From Ornithomonoglobus_A sp045532455 (GTDB taxonomy: Bacteria; Bacillota; Clostridia; UBA1381), in contig JAZSFX010000020.1 of assembly GCA_045532455.1 (NCBI GenBank), positions 5,482 to 69,481 on the forward strand: DNA of 64,000 nt, in the 5' to 3' direction. Shown here piece by piece: positions 8,210 to 14,590 of this stretch. Position 1 is the first letter of the stretch. Each line of letters begins with the position of its first letter. Under the pieces are notes generated by a model. The model searched no databases, was not told the origin of the DNA, and saw nothing but the letters and a program-made list of their open reading frames with translations. The position numbers were made by a program, and so were the translations under genes.

Positions 8210-8959
8210 ATGAAATTCTTAAGAATTTTTTGTGTATGTGTTTTGATATTATCGTGCTTTGCCTGTAGTTTTAGCGGTGTGTGCACAAAAATTACAAAAA
8301 ACGAAACGGAAAACGAATACTCATATATAAGCACTGAGCTTTTGGAAATAAGCTACAAAAACGACAGTGAATTTGCAAACACATTAAACACACAATTTAG
8401 CGAAAATCTCTTAAAGCGCATAGATTCATTCGATAAGCTGGCAAAGGAGAGTGCACCCACTATACCCTCGGATTCAAAAGCCTCCTTTACAACAACTCAG
8501 GACATAAAATATAATGAAAATGATTTTTTGAGTGTTGTTGAACAAGAAAATATATTTACGGGCGGAGCACACGGAGTAAGTGCACGAAATTCATATAACA
8601 TAGATTTCAGGAATAAAAGGCAGATATGTCTTAACGATTTATTCGAGGCAGAGGGTTATGAAAACGCACTCAACCGAATGATTGATGAACTGATACAAAA
8701 AAGAGGTGAGGATTATACTGACCTTTGGAAAAAACCTAAAATTCAGGCAGAGCATCAATATAACTTTTATATAACGGATACTGATTTGGTTATTTATTTT
8801 CAGCCATATGAGCTCTCGTATTATGCACGTGGGTTTGTTGAATTCCCACTCTCTCTTTCGGAGCTTCGGGGATATTTAAAAGAGGAATACTATTTCCTCA
8901 CAGGAGACGCTAACACAAACGGAGAAGATAACACGTCATCTTCTCCGTCTTTTATTTAA
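8210..8959 (+). CDS. DUF3298 (RsiV-like) lipoprotein
   Basis: A 249-residue probable lipoprotein. The N-terminus MKFLRIFCVCVLILSC is a signal peptide with an ILS-C lipobox (Cys16; Cys19 is an alternative). The C-terminal half matches the DUF3298 pattern: a TGGAHG motif, SYNIDFRNKRQICLNDLF, then FYITDTDLVIYFQPYEL and a PLSLSEL end. In B. subtilis RsiV this domain senses lysozyme, but here no sigma factor or anti-sigma N-terminus is present. The start is the ATG at 8210 with GGAG 5 nt before it. It lies 8 nt after spoIVA and so may be co-transcribed during sporulation. Its last codons form a terminator hairpin. Confidence 0.8.
   Translation: MKFLRIFCVCVLILSCFACSFSGVCTKITKNETENEYSYISTELLEISYKNDSEFANTLNTQFSENLLKRIDSFDKLAKESAPTIPSDSKASFTTTQDIKYNENDFLSVVEQENIFTGGAHGVSARNSYNIDFRNKRQICLNDLFEAEGYENALNRMIDELIQKRGEDYTDLWKKPKIQAEHQYNFYITDTDLVIYFQPYELSYYARGFVEFPLSLSELRGYLKEEYYFLTGDANTNGEDNTSSSPSFI
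8919..8955 (+). terminator. Intrinsic terminator embedded in the 3' end of the lipoprotein gene
   Basis: An 11-bp perfect stem ACGGAGAAGAT/ATCTTCTCCGT (8919-8929 with 8938-8948) is followed by CTTTTATTT. The stem lies inside the coding sequence, so the last codons of the lipoprotein gene are also its terminator. Confidence 0.8.
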
Positions 8960-8965
8960 CTTCGA

Positions 8966-8993
8966 AGGGGACACAAAATATTTTGTGTCCCCT
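8966..8993 (+). terminator. Second terminator hairpin after the spoIVA operon
   Basis: Perfect 14-bp palindrome AGGGGACACAAAAT/ATTTTGTGTCCCCT, followed on the plus strand by CTTTATT. It separates the plus-strand operon from the convergent microprotein gene that ends at 8999. On the minus strand no U-run follows. Confidence 0.75.
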
Positions 8994-8998
8994 CTTTA

Positions 8999-9100
8999 TT
9001 ATCTTACAAACAACATTGATACTGCCGCTATTGCAACAGGAACTACCATACATATTGCGAGTACAATACAAATTATCTTTTTTTGTTTGGCATTAAACAT
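8999..9100 (-). CDS. 33-residue single-pass membrane microprotein
   Basis: An ORF of 33 codons begins at 9100, 11 nt downstream of the SLH protein stop, with AAGGTG as SD. The predicted product starts MFNAKQKKIICIV and ends SMLFVR. It has a short basic N-terminus followed by one hydrophobic segment (about residues 9-31), as in small membrane proteins. No family is recognised. Its tight spacing and SD make translation plausible. It would be co-transcribed with the kinase and SLH genes. Confidence 0.6.
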   Translation of the reverse strand: MFNAKQKKIICIVLAICMVVPVAIAAVSMLFVR

Positions 9101-9111
9101 TTTTTCACACC

Positions 9112-9783
9112 TTACTTTCCTAAAATTCTGAATGCTATTGCCGCTGCCTGCGCTCTTGTTGCGGTGGAGTTTGGCTCAAAGTTTCCGTTATCCATTCCAA
9201 ATATAAAGCCTTGTGCAACCGCCAGCTCCACGCTCGGTAGTGCCCAATCACTTATTGAGGCAGTATCTCCGAAAGTCAGTTTTTTCGGCTCAAACATATT
9301 CTGCATTGTTTTTGCATTCTGCTGATACTGATACATATGCTGACTAAGCACTGCCATCTCCTGTCTGGTTATAGGGAGCTGACCGTTAAACTGTCCTTTA
9401 TGTACTGCTCTTGAATCTCCGTTATTATCAATTATCTCCAGACTGTACAATGCAATCATTTCCTTTGGTATCAGACCTTTATCGAGTGCGCCCTGAAGAT
9501 ATGGTGCATACCACTCACTTCCGTCAAGCTCAAGGCATTCGCCTTTTCTGAATGTGCTTGTTCTTATTTTTGTTACGTTCATCATCATTTTTAAGTATTC
9601 TGCTCTTGTAACTGTTCCGTTGGGAGCAAAAATATTACTTGTAACACCGTTTATAATTCCTTTATCCGACAAGGAGTTTATATACTCTGCCGCCCAGTGA
9701 TTTTTTACATCATCAAATGCCGCCGAGGCAACAGAGGTAAATAACATACTCACACTTATTAACAATACCGCTATTTTTTTCAC
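9112..9783 (-). CDS. Secreted protein with S-layer homology (SLH) domains
   Basis: A 223-residue exported protein. The signal peptide MKKIAVLLISVSMLFTSVASA should be cleaved after ASA. SLH-type repeats follow: FDDVKNHWAAEYINSLSDKGIING with the TVTRAEYLKMM helix, a middle repeat with WYAPYLQGALDKGLIP, and a third with DWALPSVELAVAQGFIFGMD and the TRAQAA motif. SLH domains bind pyruvylated or other secondary cell-wall polymers. There is no extra catalytic domain, so it may be only an anchor or a structural envelope protein. It is 27 nt downstream of the fruK-like gene. Confidence 0.85.
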   Translation of the reverse strand: MKKIAVLLISVSMLFTSVASAAFDDVKNHWAAEYINSLSDKGIINGVTSNIFAPNGTVTRAEYLKMMMNVTKIRTSTFRKGECLELDGSEWYAPYLQGALDKGLIPKEMIALYSLEIIDNNGDSRAVHKGQFNGQLPITRQEMAVLSQHMYQYQQNAKTMQNMFEPKKLTFGDTASISDWALPSVELAVAQGFIFGMDNGNFEPNSTATRAQAAAIAFRILGK

Positions 9784-9810
9784 AGTTCTTTAGTCCTTTC
9801 AAATATACTT

Positions 9811-10740
9811 TTAAATTCTTTTTATATCAATTCTTTCGTATATCTTTTTAATATCCTCTTTCTTTGGTGGTTTTGTACCCTCACACATACACGCGGCACT
9901 TCCGTAAGCTATTGCATTTTTGAGTGCCATAGCATAGCTTTCACCACTTGAGATTGCCTCTATAAAGCCCGCAATGGAGCTATCTCCTGCGCCTATTGTG
10001 GAGTGCACCTCTATTTTTGGTGCTTCTCCGTAAAATGTACCATCTTCCGTACAAAGCAGTGCGCCCTTTGAGCCGAGACTTATCATCACATTTTCGACAC
10101 CCTCTGCCCTGATTTCTTGTGCTGCACGTTTTGCATCTTGGAAGTCGGTAACCTCAATATCTGTGTAAAGTGATACTTCCTCTTCGTTTGGCTTTATAAG
10201 ATATGGTTTTATATCCTTTATGTCATCTTTTGTGAATGACTTTGAATCTACTATAATTTTAGCGCCCCTGAATTTTAAAGATTTTAGTAATTCCTTTATC
10301 CTCTCAACTTCTGCACCGTCAGGGATTCTCCCTGTATATGCAATAACTGAATTTTTCAAATCCTCTTTTGCGAGCTCATTCTCAATTAACTGCAATGTTT
10401 TGTTATCAAGACAAAAGCCCTCAAAGCTGAGTCTTGTTTCGGGATTGTTTTTGGTATGCAATGTGATATTTTCCCTTATTGCACCCGATACAACAAACTC
10501 CTTGTAGCTTATGTTATCTTTTTGGAGGCTTTTTAGAAATGTATTCATATTCTCGTTACCCACAACAACGTATGCGCTGTTACATACTCCACTGTGCGAC
10601 AAGGCACGCGAAATATTTATCCCCTTACCGCCCGCATCATATGAGCTTATTTTTGCAATATTCTCGCAAAATGGTTTAAAGCTCTTGGCATAGCAGTGAA
10701 TATCAAATGCAGGGTTAAGAGTTAACGTAATAATTTTCAT
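9811..10740 (-). CDS. PfkB-family hexose-phosphate kinase, 1-phosphofructokinase type
   Basis: A 309-residue ribokinase-family enzyme of the 1-phosphofructokinase/tagatose-6-phosphate kinase group, which phosphorylates a ketose phosphate toward a bisphosphate. The N-terminal TLNPAFDI and AGGKGIN (36-42) are typical. The catalytic GAGD anion hole is at 250-253, with Asp253 as the base. No fructose PTS or DeoR/FruR gene is next to it, so the substrate cannot be fixed; a tagatose-6-phosphate role is as possible as fructose-1-phosphate. It heads a small operon with the SLH protein and the microprotein. Confidence 0.85.
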   Translation of the reverse strand: MKIITLTLNPAFDIHCYAKSFKPFCENIAKISSYDAGGKGINISRALSHSGVCNSAYVVVGNENMNTFLKSLQKDNISYKEFVVSGAIRENITLHTKNNPETRLSFEGFCLDNKTLQLIENELAKEDLKNSVIAYTGRIPDGAEVERIKELLKSLKFRGAKIIVDSKSFTKDDIKDIKPYLIKPNEEEVSLYTDIEVTDFQDAKRAAQEIRAEGVENVMISLGSKGALLCTEDGTFYGEAPKIEVHSTIGAGDSSIAGFIEAISSGESYAMALKNAIAYGSAACMCEGTKPPKKEDIKKIYERIDIKRI

Positions 10741-10761
10741 ACCAATCTCCTCTTAAAATTA

Positions 10762-10790
10762 ATTATAGCATATCCCATACTAAAAATCAA
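10762..10790 (-). promoter_or_regulatory. sigma-A promoter of the fruK-like operon
   Basis: TTGATT (10785-10790) and TATAAT (10762-10767) on the minus strand, spacer 17 nt. The -35 overlaps the stop codon region of the DUF1294 gene (ending at 10787). Confidence 0.75.
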
Positions 10791-11251
10791 TAAAAGAATG
10801 CCCAAAAACCCAAAAATCCGACAATAAAGCTTTGTAAGACAATCTGTATAATAAACAGCAAAGGAACTATAATAAAGAACTTTGCTTTTTTTGTTTTATG
10901 CCGAAAACCAAGCATACCCATAAAACCACCTATTGCTCCGCCAAAAAAGCACATTTTTATAAGCTTACTCTCGCTTATGCGTTGCCTATTTCTTTTTGCT
11001 TTACCCTTGTCTGAACCGAACATACAGAATGTTATAATATTAATCGTAACAAAAAAGAGGGCAACTATAACAAATAAAACAAGATTAATAATGCGGTTGG
11101 AAAAAATCCTCATAACCGACGGTAATGCAGGCAAGATAACATTTTGCATATAGGTGTATATACTCTCACCCGCATACTTTGCGCCCTCCCAGATATATGT
11201 CCACATTGTCAACAAAAATGAGCCAATGTTTTCCCAAATATTATCCGACAT
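10787..11251 (-). CDS. DUF1294 membrane protein
   Basis: A 154-residue membrane protein. The C-terminal ~80 residues carry the DUF1294 pattern: SESKLIKMCFFGGAIGGFMG and MLGFRHKTKKAKF, flanked by hydrophobic helices, with a basic GKAKRNRQR loop before it. The N-terminal ~45 residues (WENIGSFLLTMWTYIWEG...) are an extra amphipathic or hydrophobic region not typical of short DUF1294 proteins. About four membrane segments are predicted. The function of the family is unknown. Confidence 0.8.
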   Translation of the reverse strand: MSDNIWENIGSFLLTMWTYIWEGAKYAGESIYTYMQNVILPALPSVMRIFSNRIINLVLFVIVALFFVTINIITFCMFGSDKGKAKRNRQRISESKLIKMCFFGGAIGGFMGMLGFRHKTKKAKFFIIVPLLFIIQIVLQSFIVGFLGFWAFFY

Positions 11252-11285
11252 TTTTTCTCTAATCCTCCATATATTTTACTCATTG

Positions 11286-11314
11286 ATTGTACCATAATGA
11301 GTGTTGTTTGTCAA
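11286..11314 (-). promoter_or_regulatory. sigma-A promoter of the DUF1294 gene
   Basis: TTGACA (11309-11314), 17-nt spacer, TACAAT (11286-11291) on the minus strand, located immediately after the end of the GTPase-NYN fusion gene. Confidence 0.8.
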
Positions 11315-11322
11315 ATGATTTA

Positions 11323-13899
11323 TCAGTCTAAAAACCCGTTTATTTCTCTGTTTACGTCTTCAATTTCTTTCTTGAACGCATCAGCCGACATTCTCAGCGC
11401 ACCGTTTGCAAGAATTATAATCTGCTCGAGGTTATCTGATGTTGCAACTCTTACCCTGTGCTTTTTGCCAAGCTCATGTGTAACTTTTTCGATATACATA
11501 TCTGCAGTTTCGGCTTCTTTTGTGTAAACAACGCTTATGTTACTTATTTTTTCCACCTCGCGCACATTACCCTTAACCTTGTACGCGTCAAAAACAAGAA
11601 TAACCTCACATTCTTTATAGCCCTGATAGTTACAGAGTATATTTATAAGCATATTACGCGCTAAATCGAGATTGTCCTTTGAGATTGCCTTTAACTCGTC
11701 CCAAGCAAAAATTATATTATATCCGTCTACCAGCAGATACTCCTTACCTTGAATATTCGGTTTTGCCCTGTGTTGCTTTACATTTGACGACGATACGGGT
11801 TTTTTTGTGTATATTATTTCTTCGCTTCTTCTTTTTACAGGTCCGTAAATGCTCTCAAAAATTCTTAAAAGCTCTTTATCCTCGGCAACTCCGTCTTCGT
11901 ATTTTGTTGTTTTCTGGATAACGGTTTTGTTTTCTTCCTCTGCCTTTTCCTCAAAGCTTATTCCCGTATCTATGTGCATATAATCGCGTACTTTGTCCCA
12001 CTTAACAACAAAGCCTGCACCGTGAGAGCAAAATACCGAGTCGGCACTGTTTTCTAAATCACTGTCGCTATCGTAGCCCGTTTCTTCTATAACCTCCTCG
12101 CTGTTATGACACTCCTCATAACCGCAAACCGAGCAAAAAAGCTTGCCTTTGCCTCTTGTAAACCCTGTAAGCTCGGTGTGATAACCACGCATTTTGCAAA
12201 CAGGCGCTTTGCCCGAAATATACGACATTTCACCGTCTGTACGCGGTCCGTCAAAACTCCCGCCCATTTGAGTAATATCCGTCATTATACGACCGATATT
12301 TTCCGACGGTGCTTCGATTTTATATTCATACCATGGCTCTAAAATCACACTTTGTGCACACTTTAATCCTTGCCTTAATGCCCTGTAGGTTGCCTGACGG
12401 AAATCTCCACCCTCTGTATGCTTCTGGTGTGCTCTGCCTGCAATAAGTGTTATTTTCATATCAGTTATGGGCGAGCCGGTTAATACACCAAGATGGTCCT
12501 TTTCCTCAAGATGTGTCAGAATAAGTCTTTGCCAGTTTCTGTCTAATGTATCAGCAGGGCAATCTGTTTCAAAACGTATGCCCTCTCCCCTTTTTAACGG
12601 TTCGAGAAGAAGATGCACCTCTGCATAGTGCTTTAGTGGCTCATAGTGTCCCACTCCCTCAACGGGCGAGGCAATAGTTTCTTTGTATGCTATTTTGCCC
12701 TGACCAAAATCTATGTCCATTCCAAAACGTTCCAATGCTATTCGTTTTAGTATATCAATTTGTATTTCGCCCATCACCTGCGCGTGAATTTCCCCAAGTC
12801 TTTCGTTCCATACAATGTGAAGAAGCGGGTCTTCTTCCTCTAATTTGCGAAGATTTGTAAGTGCACTATGAATATCTATATCATCATTTAAAATTATACT
12901 GTACGATAAAACAGGCTCAAGTAACGGAATGTCTGCATCATTTTCAAAGCCTAAACCTTCACCTGGATATGTTTTTGAAAGTCCCGTTACTGCACAGACC
13001 TCACCGGGATATGCCACCTCGGTGATTTTATATTTTGCACCCGAATAAAGCCTTATGGAATTCACCTTTTCGGACCACGCATCACGCGTGTTTTCCTTGT
13101 CCGACAACAGCGACTTTACCTTTAGTGTACCGCCCGTAATTTTAAGATGGGTAAGCCTTTCACCCTGCGCGTCCTCCGATATTTTAAACACTCTTGCACC
13201 AAAGCGCTCATCTGCAACGGGTGCTTTTGTGTACTCATCAAGACACTTTAAAAACTCCATCACTCCGTCGGTTTTCAGTGCCGAGCCAAAAAAGCACGGA
13301 AATATCTTACGTGAGGTGATAGCGCTTCTTATATCCTTATCCGAAACAGTACCATTTTCGAGAAATGAATTCATAATAGCTTCGTCGCACATTGCAACAC
13401 TTTCAAAAAAATCAGTACTTTTTCTGTCGCAAGAGAAATCTATGCACTCACTGCCAAGCCTTGAGTGAAGCTCACCCATAAGCGTCTGGGGTGTGAAGTG
13501 CGAAATATCCATTTTATTTATGAATATAAATGTGGGGACATTGTAGCGCTCTAATAGCTTCCATAATGTTTCGGTATGGTTTTGTATACCCCCTGTTCCG
13601 CTTATTACGAGGATTGCATAGTCAAGTGTATGCAACACTCTCTCCGTTTCGGCAGAGAAATCAATGTGCCCCGGAGTATCCAATAACGTAAAATCGGTAT
13701 TTGCATACGAAAAAAGAGCCTGCTTTGAAAATATGGTTATACCACGTTCACGCTCTATTTCGTGTGTATCTAAAAAAGCATCGCAATGGTCGACTCTGCC
13801 AAGCTTTCTGAGTTGTCCGCTCTTGTATAGAATACTCTCGCAAAGAGTTGTTTTTCCCGAGTCAACGTGTGCTAATATACCAACTACAAGCCTTTTCAT
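11323..13899 (-). CDS. TetM-like translation GTPase fused to a Rae1/YacP-type NYN nuclease domain
   Basis: An 858-residue fusion. Residues 1 to ~640 resemble ribosomal-protection GTPases of the TetM/TetO type and EF-G: P-loop AHVDSGKTT (10-18), ERGITI switch, DTPGH, NKMD, then domains II-V. A linker of ~80 residues leads to a C-terminal NYN domain (about 719-858) with LLVDGYNIIFAW, VILVFDA and ETADMYIE, the acidic motifs of the YacP/Rae1 family. Rae1 is a B. subtilis ribosome-associated endoribonuclease that cuts mRNA in the A site. The inferred product enters the A site as a GTPase and carries a tethered nuclease. Similar proteins occur in other clostridia as a generic translation-factor GTPase family. 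A role in true tetracycline resistance is uncertain. SD GGAGG precedes the ATG. Confidence 0.88.
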   Translation of the reverse strand: MKRLVVGILAHVDSGKTTLCESILYKSGQLRKLGRVDHCDAFLDTHEIERERGITIFSKQALFSYANTDFTLLDTPGHIDFSAETERVLHTLDYAILVISGTGGIQNHTETLWKLLERYNVPTFIFINKMDISHFTPQTLMGELHSRLGSECIDFSCDRKSTDFFESVAMCDEAIMNSFLENGTVSDKDIRSAITSRKIFPCFFGSALKTDGVMEFLKCLDEYTKAPVADERFGARVFKISEDAQGERLTHLKITGGTLKVKSLLSDKENTRDAWSEKVNSIRLYSGAKYKITEVAYPGEVCAVTGLSKTYPGEGLGFENDADIPLLEPVLSYSIILNDDIDIHSALTNLRKLEEEDPLLHIVWNERLGEIHAQVMGEIQIDILKRIALERFGMDIDFGQGKIAYKETIASPVEGVGHYEPLKHYAEVHLLLEPLKRGEGIRFETDCPADTLDRNWQRLILTHLEEKDHLGVLTGSPITDMKITLIAGRAHQKHTEGGDFRQATYRALRQGLKCAQSVILEPWYEYKIEAPSENIGRIMTDITQMGGSFDGPRTDGEMSYISGKAPVCKMRGYHTELTGFTRGKGKLFCSVCGYEECHNSEEVIEETGYDSDSDLENSADSVFCSHGAGFVVKWDKVRDYMHIDTGISFEEKAEEENKTVIQKTTKYEDGVAEDKELLRIFESIYGPVKRRSEEIIYTKKPVSSSNVKQHRAKPNIQGKEYLLVDGYNIIFAWDELKAISKDNLDLARNMLINILCNYQGYKECEVILVFDAYKVKGNVREVEKISNISVVYTKEAETADMYIEKVTHELGKKHRVRVATSDNLEQIIILANGALRMSADAFKKEIEDVNREINGFLD

Positions 13900-13927
13900 T
13901 ACTGCCTCCTATACGTTATTCTCTTAA

Positions 13928-13956
13928 ATATTAACATAAATATCTTGCATTGTCAA
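13928..13956 (-). promoter_or_regulatory. sigma-A promoter of the GTPase-NYN gene
   Basis: TTGACA (13951-13956), 17-nt spacer, TAATAT (13928-13933) on the minus strand, about 30 nt before the start codon. There is no room for a leader peptide like that of tetM. Confidence 0.8.
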
Positions 13957-13986
13957 TTATATAAGCCATTTAACATACATACAAAA

Positions 13987-14016
13987 AATACTCCCCAATA
14001 TTTTGTGGGGAGTATT
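13987..14016 (-). terminator. Intrinsic terminator of ireB
   Basis: 10-bp stem AATACTCCCC/GGGGAGTATT, followed on the minus strand by TTTTT. It lies 22 nt after the ireB stop. Confidence 0.85.
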
Positions 14017-14038
14017 TTAAATTGCATATAAAATAAAA

Positions 14039-14290
14039 TCAAAGCTTTTCGAGATACGATTTTGTCAGCTCTTCTAAAAGTTCGTCTCTTTCGATTTTTA
14101 CGATAAGGTTTCTTGCTCCGTTATAGCTTGTTATGTAGGTAGGGTCTCCGGACAAAATGTATCCGACTATCTGGCTTATCGGGTCATATCCCTTAACTTT
14201 CAGCGCTTCGTAAACCTGTTTTATAACATCGCTCACTTCAATGTCATTAGCGTTGCCAAGCTTGATTTTCATTGTCTCGCCAAAATCCAT
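14039..14290 (-). CDS. ireB: IreB family regulatory protein (UPF0297)
   Basis: An 83-residue protein of the IreB/YrzL family. In Enterococcus faecalis, IreB is phosphorylated by the PASTA kinase IreK and influences cephalosporin tolerance. Matching features are the N-terminal threonine segment before ANDIEVSDVIKQVYEALKVKGYDPI and the QIVGYILSGDPTYITSYNGARNLI core. It usually sits with ruvX and a DUF1292 gene; here it stands alone between its own promoter and terminator. Confidence 0.92.
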   Translation of the reverse strand: MDFGETMKIKLGNANDIEVSDVIKQVYEALKVKGYDPISQIVGYILSGDPTYITSYNGARNLIVKIERDELLEELTKSYLEKL

Positions 14291-14343
14291 AGTATATTAC
14301 CTCCGTTCCTGCAAGCATACATAAATAACGCTTACATACTAAT

Positions 14344-14372
14344 ATAATATTACATTTTGACGAAAAAATCAA
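14344..14372 (-). promoter_or_regulatory. sigma-A promoter of ireB
   Basis: TTGATT (14367-14372), 17-nt spacer, TATTAT (14344-14349) on the minus strand. Confidence 0.7.
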
Positions 14373-14525
14373 GACTATTTTAAAAAAATATTAAATTGCC
14401 AAAAAATAACCTCAAAAAATTGCAATATATAAGAAATTATGCATAAATTTTCTCCTTATTTTCAGCTAAAAGCGCATATATATCCACCCAAAATTGCAAA
14501 CTATATAAAAGAATATTTTCAAATA

Positions 14526-14554
14526 TTGCTTTTTTAATTAAAATAATGTATAAT
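14526..14554 (+). promoter_or_regulatory. sigma-A promoter of rnr
   Basis: TTGCTT (14526-14531), 17-nt spacer, TATAAT (14549-14554), about 37 nt before the rnr ATG. Confidence 0.8.
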
Positions 14555-14590
14555 ATTGTTAGAATTTAAAAACGTTCACAGAGGGTTATA

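Larger units (their letters stand above)
14291..14590. other. Divergent AT-rich intergenic region ireB/rnr
   Basis: A ~300-bp very AT-rich region without an ORF. It holds the ireB promoter on the minus strand (14344-14372) and the rnr promoter on the plus strand (14526-14554). The ~150 bp between them shows only A/T tracts; no repeat or structured RNA was seen. Confidence 0.6.

Noticed and set aside
11323..13899. Acquired tetracycline-resistance gene tet(M)
   Set aside because: The sequence is only TetM-like, carries a nuclease domain, has no mobile element or tetM-type leader peptide around it, and base composition matches its neighbours.
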